Shown: one piece after another, positions 1 through 10,026 of the stretch | Numbering within the stretch: position 1 is the stretch's first letter | Layout of the letters: each line of letters opens with the position of its first letter | Assembly: GCA_963971405.1 (NCBI GenBank) | Contig: OZ020486.1 | Coordinates: 930,001-994,000, forward strand | From: Psococerastis gibbosa | Taxonomy: Eukaryota > Arthropoda > Insecta > Psocodea > Psocidae | Length of the DNA stretch: 64,000 bases | Reading direction: 5' to 3' | Notes under the pieces: model-generated | What the model saw: only the letters and a program-made list of their open reading frames with translations | Database searches by the model: none | Told to the model about the DNA's origin: nothing | Translations under genes and position numbers: made by a program

Positions 1-300
1 TACCCCAATATTTCAAACCTATTTTTTCGAACCGTTTCATCTTTTTCGTTGGTACAATCTCAACGCTTGCAAAATGCGTAAAGCCTCACTAATTTGGGTC
101 TATTTATCCATTTCTTTCTCCGGAGACCCCCGGGCCCCCTTTCTCCAATTTATAATATGCGTAATACCTCACTAATTTGGAACTATTTATCAATTTTTTC
201 TCCGGGGGATGAAAGTCTTGGGGTCCTAAAGCCATCCCCCCCCCCCAAGAAATTTTGGGAATTTACGCCAATGGGTACATAGCATAGTTAGATATTAATG
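1..300. repeat. G/C-rich hAT-like repeat segment
   Basis: The stretch holds two diverged copies of a unit meaning 'taaagcctcactaatttgg', a short A/T stretch, then a C-rich block (near 75-135 and 155-250). The reverse complement of this unit recurs in 7380-8040 and 61080-61400, inside or beside elements whose ends start with CA..GGCGTA or similar. It is therefore read as the inner part of a non-autonomous element cut by the window edge. No coding sequence is seen; the 62-codon open frame here is low-complexity. Confidence 0.5.
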
Positions 301-611
301 GTGAGACATAATCTCAGGTTTACCATAACATTAATGGCACGGAGAATAGCTTAGATAGTTAGATCTGATTATAACAACCCGAAAAACCTAGCCCCCCCCC
401 CTGAAAAGGTTACCCAGCCCCCCTAATGCCTCTGGTTTGCACTCACGGCCCCCCCAGATCTTGTGCCCCCGGCCCCCCAAGGGTTAATCCGGCACTGTTC
501 AGGTATGTGTTAGGTGTTAAATAGAGTAACCGATCAATTAGCTTTCCCAAGAAAATTTTTGGTTTTGAATAAAATATTAATTATTTTACGAAATTATGGA
601 TGGTTATACCC
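301..611. other. Non-coding repeat debris
   Basis: AT-rich sequence with C runs near 390-480. It ends at 497 with an element end (ccggcactg) that matches the inverted end of the element at 620-885. A short piece at 369-382 resembles the inner arm of the foldback element at 27950-28187. No gene is seen. Confidence 0.4.
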
Positions 612-893
612 AATACATTCAGTGCCGGGCCAGGAGGGACATGGCCCCAGGGCCCACACAAAAAGGGACAAAATACAAAAACCCATCAATAGATTAAAAA
701 CAAAAACAACAAACTAAGCAAATAAATAAACTATAGTCGAAATATTTGGCGGGAAATCGCCTTACCCTATTGTAGCCTATTCTATTTTGCATCCTGCGCC
801 TCTATTTTATAAATGACAGTGGCATATTCGTGTAAGGTAGGGTGCAAGACTGTTCTGCCCGGGGGCCCCCACAAACCCGGCACTGACTACATT
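612..893. mobile_element. hAT-like MITE, 266 bp, with 8-bp TSD
   Basis: Inverted ends cagtgccggg (620) and cccggcactg (ending 885) bound 266 bp of non-coding sequence. The flanking 8-mers aatacatt (612-619) and actacatt (886-893) match at 7 of 8 positions. Eight-base duplications and CA..TG ends are typical of the hAT superfamily. There is no transposase, so it would depend on one supplied elsewhere. Single ends of the same family occur near 497, 4483 and 31809. Confidence 0.7.
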
Positions 894-1314
894 GCAAACA
901 CTGCCATTACTAGCCTATTGTTTTGTATTATATTGGTTTCCCGGTTCTAAATTTACTAGACTATAAAAGCGTCGATTATTCAAATTATATTTACGATTGA
1001 GCTACTCATATTAGGGGCATGCACTATACTAATTTTTTACTCTTTTAAAGTCGGAAATGTAAACAGCGTTGGGGGGGGGGGGGGACTTGTATTGTACTAG
1101 TATATTACAACATTAATTTTATTAAGTTTATTTAAGGTTTTGGAGCGTAAAACCCCCATAAAGTTAGTTAGCTCCAAAAAAATGTTGTCCTGTTTTCCAC
1201 ACAGCATCAATTGTATATTTAATTTTTTTCACTTTTCATCCAGTGGCTCCATCAGTTGATTTGGCAACTCCCATGTAAATTCTCGCCATACTGATTTATT
1301 TTATATCTAAGTAT
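894..1314. other. Non-coding AT-rich stretch with G14 run
   Basis: No ORF or RNA gene is seen. A run of 14 G lies at 1071-1084. Confidence 0.4.
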
Positions 1315-1508
1315 AGTACAATCAAGGTCGTAGCCAGGATTTTTTTTCGGGGGGGGGGGGGAGTTAGAAATTTCCTTGGGTATTGCATAGTGGTTTTAAT
1401 TTTTCCTCTCAAAATCAGATTCTATCTAGTATAAAGCCATTTCATTTGGGGGGGGGGGGGGGGTTGAACCCCCCATGAACCCCCCATGGCTACGGCCATG
1501 AGTACAAT
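1315..1508. mobile_element. hAT-like MITE, 178 bp, with exact 8-bp TSD
   Basis: The body runs 1323-1500. Its ends, caaggtcgtagcc and ggctacggccatg, are imperfect inverted repeats, and it holds G13 and G16 runs. The 8-mer agtacaat occurs exactly on both sides (1315-1322 and 1501-1508). That is a hAT-type target duplication and shows a single insertion event. It sits at the 3' tail of the minus-strand LOA-like relic. No coding capacity. Confidence 0.78.
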
Positions 1509-2630
1509 GTAATTAGAATCAATCTAAAACTAATGACGGTTCTGTTGCCTCTCGGTCCAGTGATACCTGATGTACGATATCTAGTAGTAGTACCGTAGTA
1601 GATTTTGGCAGAGTACCTAGGATACCCCCCATCTTGCTCACTCGTACAACCCAATTACGGTCGCGAAGTGCGCCACCTCCTTTGGGCGAAGCTGTTCCCT
1701 GCCTGTAGTCCTCCGGTAACATAACCGACAGAGGAAAGCCGTTCTCACCAGACAGCCGGGCAGTCCATCAGTACGTGCCACCCGGTCTCAGCGCCAATCT
1801 CGCAGAAGCGGAAATCCTACGAGGGAACCTGTACACCCAAGCGAGCAAGGTGAACCCGGAAGGGGCCGTGTCCCGTCAGCATAGCAGCAGCAGCGCGTAC
1901 TGCTTGTCGGCTGCTGGAGATAACGTCTCGTTTTAGACGCTCATCCGGTCCGAGCAAACACGCATTGGAGTGATGCATACCGCTTGCAGTGGACCACAAT
2001 GAGTTCCACTTGTCCCTCATAACGCAGTTCCCCTGGTTAAGGATAACCCTCCATGGGACCGGGAGAATAGGCTCCGGACCAACTGCAAAAACTGCTGAGC
2101 CAGCTCGAACAAGTTCGTCCACCAAGCACTCCACTGTGACCGGGATTCCACACCAGCGTTAAGGAATTAAGGTGTCTCAATGACATGTATCCAGCCTTAC
2201 AGTCCCGTACAACAGTGGAGGTAGCACAGCCCTGTTGAAGGGCTTGAATTGCCGATTTGCTGTCGGAGCAAACTGCAATGGCCTTGCCACAAAAGTCTTC
2301 ACAGCACTTTATCCCTTCCGGTATGTATTCACCGAGGGAAGTGAGATACCAATGGGAAGGTCCTCACAGAAGATACCTTTCCCGTTCATTTTCGAACCGT
2401 CTGTGTAGAGAACAATGTCGAACCCTGGCACTATTTCTCCGAGATTGTCATTGCGGGTGGGAAAACGCACCTGAGTCCCAGCGAAGCAGGTTTCTCTAAT
2501 TATTCGATCACATGGCATTGGCAGTTCATTGGGCATCTTCAGATAAAATGTTTCTGCATGGCCGTTGTGAGGAGCTCTTCGGCAAAGCAACCCGGTAATT
2601 CTCAATCGATGCAGCAAGAGGGACGCTGTA

Positions 2631-3542
2631 CGAGGTCTTTAAATAAAGTAATGAGACTGACGCTATAGCTCTTGATAGGTTTAAACGTGCACTTTGAAAT
2701 TTTCAGACATTCAAGATCAAGGTGTAATGAGCATTCAGTACAAGTTTGGAGTTCCTAGCGTTACTCCCAAAAATGTTGTGTGTAGACTACTTTAGAAAAA
2801 CTGGTTTTTAAAGTGTGTCACGAAAATGAGAGGGCAGAATTTAGCTTTGTGTGAAACTTCGGTATAGTGCGAGTGAAAATTTTGCAAAATTTCAACAGGC
2901 TTATGGGGAGACTTCTTTATCAAGGGCACAGGTTTGTCGATGGTTTAAGGCATTTTCAGAGGGTCGGGAGATGTTAGAAGACGAATCCCACAGCGGAAGA
3001 CCTTCAACTGCAAAGTTGGATGAAAGCATTGACAGAGTGCGGGTCCTTGTGCGTTCCGATCGACGTTTGACAGCAGTCAGAATGATTGCAGATAAATTTA
3101 ATTTAAACCACACAACTGTTAAACTTTGAAAAACGGTCATGCGAGGCGACCAAACATCAAGAACAATTGGGTGCTGCATCATGACAATGCGTCTTGTCAC
3201 ACAGCGATGTCAATCAATGAATATCTGACCAGTATAAACTCCTCAACCACCCTATTCACCCGATGTGAGTCCTTGTGACTTTTTCCTGTTCCCCAGGATC
3301 AAAAATGAGCCCAAAGGACGCCATTTCGATACCACTGAAAACATTAAATCCGCCGTAACCAGCGAACTGGAGGCCATCCAAGAATCAGAGTTCCAACACT
3401 GCTTTGAAGAGTGGAAGAGCCGCCTCCAGCGCTGTATCAACACACAAAGGAACTACTTCGAGGGATATCGAATTGAAATCTAAATATATGTATGTGAAAA
3501 AATGTAAAAAATCTCGTTTCATTACTTTATTTACAGACCTTG
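2631..3542 (+). mobile_element. Mariner deletion derivative (912 bp) with TIRs and TA target
   Basis: The ends are inverted repeats about 28 bp long. The left end begins cgaggtctttaaataaag, and the right end read inward begins caaggtctgtaaataaag. TA dinucleotides flank both sides (2629-2630, 3543-3544). The element interrupts the minus-strand LOA-like relic between its RT thumb and RNase H, so it is younger than that relic. Full mariners are about 1.3 kb, so roughly 400 bp is missing internally. Confidence 0.92.
2851..3483 (+). pseudogene. Broken mariner transposase
   Basis: 2851-3129 encodes the N-terminal helix-turn-helix DNA-binding region, including the SRAQVCRWFKAF and GRPSTA segments. 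The frame then stops. From about 3135 other frames hold the C-terminal half: the WVLHHDNASCHT segment with the second catalytic Asp, SPCDFFLFPRIK with the third Asp, and a terminal W..RL..CI...YFEG motif ending near 3470. The region with the first catalytic Asp is deleted, and there are at least two frame changes. The product cannot be an active DDD transposase, though the TIR-binding domain could be expressed on its own. Confidence 0.88.
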
Positions 3543-4390
3543 TATGTGTTCCGGATATAGATACAGTGGTTGTAAGTCCAATAACACCTCACAGATGTAG
3601 GAGTTGATCGCATTGCCCCAGATATTGAGATACAAGCCAGTCTTTGTAATTTAATCAGCTTCTGCTTTGATGTTTCCAACGACGCCCGTTTCCACCACAC
3701 AACGCAGCCATAACTTAGCGCCGGCCTCACAACAGCCACATAAAGCCACCTCATGACGTTGGTTGGAAGACCCCAGGTACTTCCAAAACCAACCCGCAGG
3801 CTCCAAAGAACCGAGCGCACCTTTGCTATTGTTGAATCCAATTGACCGTTCCATAGAAGCTTTGAATCGGGATGAACTCCAAGGAATTTAACACATTTTG
3901 AAGATGGAATTTCTTGATCATTAAGAAACAGAGTTGTGTTCTTTAGCTTCTTTCTTCTAGTGAAAAGAACCGACTGCGTCTTGCTGACACTGATGTTAAG
4001 GCCTTTGAGGCGACACTACTGAGACTACTGCGACTACTGCGAGATTATATTGAGAGCGCGTTGCATTAGTTCGATGATGACAGTCAAATCCATTCTTTCA
4101 CAGCTACGACAAGGTCTTCTACATATGCTTGAACATATACCTCGTCCACGACAATGTCACATACGATAAGCGAGGTCACTGCACCCTGTAAGCAGCCTCT
4201 AGCTACCCAGGCTCGAATCGTGCTCCCCCCTCGAGTGCAGACAACCAATCGTTGGCGGAGCATAGATAGTAACCAATTCCGTATTAATGGGCCAATCTTT
4301 CTTTTGTGAAATAATTCATCAATATCAGTCAGAATTAAATTTGAAAAAGCTCCCATCCACGTCCAGAAATATACGTACAAAAATAATGCA

Positions 4391-7104
4391 TTAAATAATT
4401 AGACTTATTCGGATATGTTATTTCCTTAGTAAATAATTTAATTGCATCTCTAAAAGCCTGTAAAATACCGATGAGCCCAACCCAGTGCCGGGCCGAGGTA
4501 CTTTAGCGCTGGTGGCAAGGTGAAGAATTTGCGCCCTCGAATATATTCATCTTCTTTTAATGCCTTTTGCCAGGTCGAACCAAGGCCTTAACTAGGAATT
4601 TTTGCGGGGTGGCTGTGGCGACTGTATAATCATATATTTTAGGAGTAAATTGTTTTCTTGATCACTCAATTGTATGTAGTGTCTTCTTTGGAAGTCATGG
4701 TGTTACTAGCTCGTATACATGAGTGAGCCCGTAGCCAGGATTTTTTTTTCCGGGGTGGCTGTGGCGACTGATTCAATCTAGTGTAAATTTATTTCTTGAG
4801 AATTCAATTGAATCTAGTGTATTCGTTAGAGGATATGGTGTTACTCGTATATCGTCGCTTCCCGGAAATACCATTGTAACTAAAAAAAAAAATCGAAAAA
4901 TGAGATACTAGTGTCATTTTACGTTAAAAAAATCGCTCTTTCTGAGCAATAGTGTATTACCTTCAAAAATTGTAATGTGTCTTTTTTTGTTATATTGATA
5001 TGAAGCCCTTCGGCCTGAAACTTAACCTCAGTTGCCGGGGATGCTCTGCAACGGATGTTAAAATGCCCAGCTACTCAAATCTATGCTGCAGGGCCTCCCT
5101 CGGCAACTCAGCTACGAGACTCAGATAAATCTCAGGTAACTGGGAACAAAATAATTTAATTCTCAGTACCGTATCCATTATAATTCTACTATAAATAACT
5201 GGTACAGCAAATGTTTAAATAGAATAATCAGATTAAATTACTCTAAATACAAAACTATAAGCTAAGAGCGAAACAAATTTTCCCTCTCAAACATTTTGAA
5301 TTAAGTGTAATATGCGCTGCCACAACAATCCCAACTAGCCAATGGGAAGCGAGGAGCAAGGTCAAATGTTTGTTTACACGCGGGTTTATGGATCTGAATT
5401 TTAAATAACGACAACTATTTTCTTATTTTATTAACAGAATAGGGAGTTTACCCTAGATTACGGATTTTCAAACTATCAGCAAGATGTGCAGAATTCCTTT
5501 ACAAGTAAAAAGGTTAAATGAACAGTTTTGAACCATATTCAGAGGAGGATGAGGTAAGTAAGATTATATTAGCCTACAAACATGCCTACAGCATAACCCA
5601 ATTGCGATTAATATCTTTCAGACAAGGAAGTAATAATTTTTAACGCGCCACCCCAGTACTTCTTAAATGGTGTGTCTGATGAATAGGTGGACTGAGATTG
5701 CACCTGAGGTGTGCCACTCAGGAGATAGATACATAGAAATAGTTGGATGAAATAGCCGCAGGCGGCTCAGCTTGTTAGGCTTGATTGTTTAAATATGCAC
5801 CACAAACCTAGTAGAAATGTGGACTGGTTTTATCAGATTCTTAACTTCATTCAGCAGAATTTCAATAGATTAGAAGAAGGCTCACCGCATCTCCATGTAA
5901 TCGTAGGCTTACGTATTTTGCATTTTACATCATCGTTTGTGGACCAGGTAGTGATGTTGGAGGTCCGTTTTCAGGGTAGTCATTTTCGCCTCTCTCCTCG
6001 GCCCCAAGGGTTGAAGGCCGTTTAATCCATCGCTCCCTTCATGTCCGTCATTGCGTTAAGATTAGTCTTGGATCCATTATTACCTAGCCAACAATCAACC
6101 ATTACTCATCACGCAAACAAACTTGCCTGATACGACTTTACCACTCTGTTGAATCAAGTCAGTAGGCCTAACTCTACGTATGCTGATAATATTTTTGTCT
6201 TATTAATTCTGTGTTCTTCTCAAACTATTAAGTTTTATGCAGCACTTATCCTGGCAATTAATTTTATCTGGACAATATATTGCAGCCTAATGGACATACC
6301 TTTTCCACAGGAAATTACAGAAAATTCTTGAACTTCTCCTCTTATCCGTTATCCAAGCCGCTATATCATGGACTACTTCTGAGGTGAATTAGTCCAACTT
6401 TCCACAGGTGAAACCCAAAGAAATAGTTAATAATTTAATTTCAGGGATGTACTCTGAGAAAGTATTATAAAACCAATTATGGGAATTTGGTAAAATGCAA
6501 CATTGTTTTCACTTATAGTCCCGCCATATTTTAAAACCCTAGTTTGATCCCATAATTGATCCTACAAAATTTAAAAAAAAAATCCCCTAAAGAGCAGATA
6601 CATCACTATTGAATTGGCGCGAAACACCATTTTGGTTTTGAGGAATAGTGCAGCATCTGGTCAATTGCCATTGCAATTTTTTTATTCAACACTGTTGCAT
6701 GTCAAAACATTATATAAAATAAATCTTTTTTGGGAAAATACTTTGAGCAACAACGTTGTATTTTGAAATGAAACAGTTTCATTCTTAAAAATTATTAGTT
6801 GTTTTCTAAGTAATAACGATGTATTTTGGGATAACTAACACTTATAGTAAAATTTATAGGCAATAGTGTTGCAACTCAAAGTGGCTTCAGTCAATCCAAA
6901 ATATTCACTAAGGAGAAAATGTAACATGAGTCTAGTCTTGGTCTTTCAAAAGCGTAAAGAAGCAGCTATTTTTTGATGCTAACTAATATGAAATGGGCCC
7001 AATAGCTTCCCGTTAATCTGCTGTTAAAGTTACAAAAAACTTAGAAATCGCTCTCCTGAAAATTTTACTTTTTGGAGTTACAACGGTATTTCCGGGAAGC
7101 GACG
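4391..7104. other. Non-coding region with partial repeat ends
   Basis: Partial ends of two hAT-like families are visible: cagtgccggg at 4483, and two related ends near 4572 (ccaaggccttaactagg) and 4731 (cgtagccagg). Both of the latter are followed by gcggggtggctgtggcgactg or a close variant. The rest is AT-rich. Open frames at 5795-6025 and 6149-6331 show no recognisable protein and no coding support. Confidence 0.4.
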
Positions 7105-8040
7105 ATGTATGATAGCATAGGCAATTTATTGGGGGTTTTAGCCACGGTGCGAATACAGGCGTATAATAATATTTTGCGGATATGCGAAATAAACCGTAAT
7201 GTTATCATTACGACGGTTTAGATAGTATAGAAATAATAATGCATTTATCCCAAACCCGGGGGAAAATTTGAAAATATAAGTGCATTTTAACATCAGTGAA
7301 GTATGCATTTTACAAAGCTTAAAAAATAATGCTTATTTATAAAAATATTATCGCACTTACCCCAAAGGGGCGGTCTCCCCCGGGCGAAAAATTTGAAAAG
7401 GTAGGTGCAAAACAGTGAGGTTTTTCAGTAGGAAATGCATATTCATATTGTTCCGAACAGGGTCTCCCCGGGGAAATTTTTTGAAAAAATAGGTCCGAAA
7501 TAGTGAGGTTTTACGATTTTAACAGCATTAAAGTTCATAATTTACTGAGGAAGACATACTCAAGTTACTGAATTAGATTTATTTAATTCCCCCAACTTTT
7601 CATTTCGGGGGGGGGGGGGGGACTGCACTCCAATAAGCCCCCCCCCCCGTGGCTACGGCCTTGATTCATGATAGTATAGGCACATCAAACGTCAATTTTT
7701 CGGCGGATTTATAGCATTCGCGCGGACACAGGTAGATAATATTTTGCCGAAATGCGGACCAAATCTCAATGATTTCAATGCAACGGTATATGGATACTAT
7801 AGAAATAATATTGCAATTAACCAAAAGAGGAGGGCGCGGGGGTCTCCCCCGGGGAGGGGGGGGAATTTTGTAAATATAAGAGCTTAACATTGGGGGTTTA
7901 CGCATTTTAACAGCAGTAACATATAGATATAACAAAACTTACAAGGAAATTCCTATTCATATTACTGCGAACAGGGGGGCCGGGGGGTCTCCCCCTCAGG
8001 AAACGTTTTGAAAAAATAGGCCCAAAATAGTAGGGTGAGA
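7105..8040. repeat. Direct repeat of a G/C-rich non-autonomous element
   Basis: Two diverged direct copies begin near 7105 (atgatagcataggca) and 7669 (atgatagtataggca). Both share an ATATTTTGC..ATGCG stretch, an ATAGAAATAATA stretch and a following gggtctcccc(c)ggg block with AAAATAGG..AAATAGTGAGG. The first copy ends in a G15 run (7607-7621), a C11 run and the inverted-end-like ggctacggccttg (to 7664). The sub-repeat is the one seen at 1-300 and 61080-61400. No coding sequence. Confidence 0.55.
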
Positions 8041-8077
8041 ACTACGGAGACAGAACTGATTCACCATGTGAGTTGAT

Positions 8078-8649
8078 CTCGGGCTATGGTTACCGGGCGT
8101 CCTAGATTAGTGTGCTGGTTTTGCGTGTTAGCTTGCAGGTTAGCTTGCTGGATCGCTGATTACACAAGAATCTATGATTGCCGCACCTTGTCGTTGGTGC
8201 CCGAGCTTGAGTCCAACACTGAGCCAGGCTGAGCCGGCCTGGTGTAGGGCGACTAAGAAGGTAACCGGTGATCGGGTCCACCTAAAAAACCTGCGCCCAC
8301 ATCCCTCCCCGTGTGGGTGAGACGGAGACCTGAACTGCGAAAGAGACGCTGGAGGTTGAGGAGAAATCCACCTGCGGGTGGACGTACACAACACACCTCT
8401 TTGCCCTCTGGAAGGTTCAGGTGAGCCGCGGTCAGAGCTGGCAACTTTGATCCAGGGGAAACACCTATAGTATAGGAGATGCAAGTGTCGGAGGCACGAG
8501 TAGGCATACTGAAAGTGGAACCGACAGCTATAGTTGTTCGCTATAGCTGCACGGGTCCATCGTAGGGACGGCTGAACCGTGTCACTGGGGCTGAGGAGTC
8601 ATCGGATCGCGGGAGGGCCATAGGCCTGGCCTGATGTGTCTCACCGAGG
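8078..8649 (+). promoter_or_regulatory. 5' UTR / internal promoter region of LOA-like element
   Basis: 572 bp between the 5' TSD and the ORF1 ATG. Full-length non-LTR elements must carry an internal promoter near the 5' end because transcription starts at their first base. No TATA box is obvious. The region has several upstream ATGs and no long open frame on the plus strand, so ORF1 translation may need reinitiation or an IRES. The role is inferred from position only. Confidence 0.45.
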
Positions 8650-10026
8650 ATGGTGAGAACGCAACCGGTACCCGATATGGAGGTAAAAACTCCTGAAGAA
8701 TTCATGGATACTAAATCTTTTGAAACTCCCAAATTGCAGCTGAAAGGAGAAGCTCCAACGGAGCAGAACTCCGACCAGCAGGCGCAAGAAAAATCCCTCC
8801 TCTTAAGTGGTGCAGCTCCTATGGAGCAGGAATCCACTCAACAGGAGGTATTATCCCAAAACCCTAGTGGTGGAGCTCCAATGGAGCAGGACGCCACTAA
8901 ACAGGTTCCCCAGCCAGACGGCGTAGCTCCACTGGAGCAGGAGTCCGGAAAGCTGGAGAACCCACTGCGGACAGCCCAATCGGAGCAGAGTTCCGCAGGA
9001 AGCTCACACACGCTCCCATCTACAGAAGGAACGTGGATCAAAGTCTCGAAATCCTTGGACCGCCTGAAGTTAACTGCAAAGCGCAGGACTCCTGAATGGT
9101 ACAAGGAAAGGAGAGAAAAAACGATGGCGAGGAAAATGGCGGAAGGCACCTGGACGGAGGAACCTCCAAAAAGAGTGCCAAAACCAGGAACCAAGCCCCA
9201 AACCACCGCCAGCAATGACGGAGTAAAAACTCCCCTCGCTGCTAGTGCTAAACGATCCAGGTCGGAGAACAGCACTCCGAGCAGTACAGGGACCCAACCT
9301 CAGAGTAAGAGACTATACCACGGCTCTGCGGCAGGAGAACCTAGTCAGCAGACGCAACCGAAACAGCCTCAGGATCCATCACTGTCGTTAACTCTTGCCG
9401 AAAGAGCAGCGATAGTGAAAATGGCTGTCTGTACTCAGTCGTATCCGTTAGAAGGATTCACTGAGGAAGACTTCACCATGTTGAAGGAAGGGCTACTTCC
9501 TAAGATGAAGATGTTACCCTCTGGACACTACCCCAAAATCAGAGACTGCAGACTTGAAGCGTCGGCGGCTGTTTTTACCTGCGCAAACCAAGAGAGCAGA
9601 ATCTGGCTGGAAGAGGTAGTGGCTAGTATAAAATCCTGGAAAAATGGCAGCGGCCTCAGGTGTGAAGAGGCCAAGAAGGTAATAAACTTGGAAAAGATTA
9701 TTATCAGGCTGCCACCAGAATACAGACATACCAAAGTGGACAGAAGTCCGGATGGTGTGCTGACCATCATCGAAAAAATAAATGAACTCAGTACTGAAGG
9801 ATGGAGAGTACTGAATGTCTCTACAGAGGACAATGGTCAGAAGACAGTATGTCTTCTGATCTCTGAAAAAGATCTGAAACTGCTCAAAGAGAGGAACCTG
9901 ACTGTGTTCATAGGATTTGGGCAGGTTCAGATCAAAGTCCTGAGTAAGAGACCAGTTGGAGCTAAAGCTGAAGAACCTGAAAATCCTCCAGATAAACCTC
10001 CAGCACAAGAAGTTAGCCTCAGCTAA
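8650..10026 (+). CDS. ORF1 protein of LOA-like element (DUF4780-like domain)
   Basis: A 458-residue protein expected to bind element RNA and form the ribonucleoprotein particle. Residues 33-101 hold four copies of a G-x-A-P-x-E-Q motif (GEAPTEQ, GAAPMEQ, GGAPMEQ, GVAPLEQ) spaced 21, 21 and 16 residues apart. A basic, Ser/Thr/Pro-rich linker follows (about 105-240). A folded C-terminal domain (about 245-427) has the order LTLAERAAIVKMA, then VFTCANQESRIWLEEVV, then a terminal VFIGFGQVQIKVL; this pattern matches my memory of DUF4780, found in arthropod retroelement ORF1 proteins. No CCHC zinc knuckles are present, unlike most I-superfamily ORF1s. The ATG at 8650 is the first in this frame giving the full repeat region. 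The last 71 bases overlap ORF2 in another frame. The domain name is from memory; the ORF and repeats are directly visible. Confidence 0.88.
   Translation: MVRTQPVPDMEVKTPEEFMDTKSFETPKLQLKGEAPTEQNSDQQAQEKSLLLSGAAPMEQESTQQEVLSQNPSGGAPMEQDATKQVPQPDGVAPLEQESGKLENPLRTAQSEQSSAGSSHTLPSTEGTWIKVSKSLDRLKLTAKRRTPEWYKERREKTMARKMAEGTWTEEPPKRVPKPGTKPQTTASNDGVKTPLAASAKRSRSENSTPSSTGTQPQSKRLYHGSAAGEPSQQTQPKQPQDPSLSLTLAERAAIVKMAVCTQSYPLEGFTEEDFTMLKEGLLPKMKMLPSGHYPKIRDCRLEASAAVFTCANQESRIWLEEVVASIKSWKNGSGLRCEEAKKVINLEKIIIRLPPEYRHTKVDRSPDGVLTIIEKINELSTEGWRVLNVSTEDNGQKTVCLLISEKDLKLLKERNLTVFIGFGQVQIKVLSKRPVGAKAEEPENPPDKPPAQEVSLS

Larger units (their letters stand above)
1505..4390 (-). pseudogene. Decayed LOA/R1-like non-LTR retrotransposon, RT to 3' end
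   Basis: Read on the minus strand, fragments appear in the normal order of ORF2. Near 4380-4084 is the RT palm, with a GAF..N motif and RGC.QGAVTS; the YADD box is degraded to YVED. The thumb lies at 3960-3545, with WGLP, VVRPALSYG and GAMRSTPT. RNase H starts near 2400 with LYTDGSK, followed by a degraded DELVRAGSA segment and a terminal LTGHGPFRVHL segment near 1850. Gene order and motifs match the intact element at 8078-13681, but the two are clearly diverged. Many frameshifts are present, and the thumb/RNase H junction is split by a mariner (2631-3542). The 5' half, including the endonuclease, is absent. Clade (LOA versus R1) is inferred from the RT-RNase H layout. Confidence 0.8.

Noticed and set aside
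5795-6331. Two open frames of 76 and 60 codons
   Set aside because: Chance frames in AT-rich sequence; no recognisable motif, splice sites or repeat support.
8140-8507. Two overlapping minus-strand frames of 114 and 84 codons
   Set aside because: They lie in the 5' UTR of the LOA-like element on the opposite strand and have no recognisable domain.
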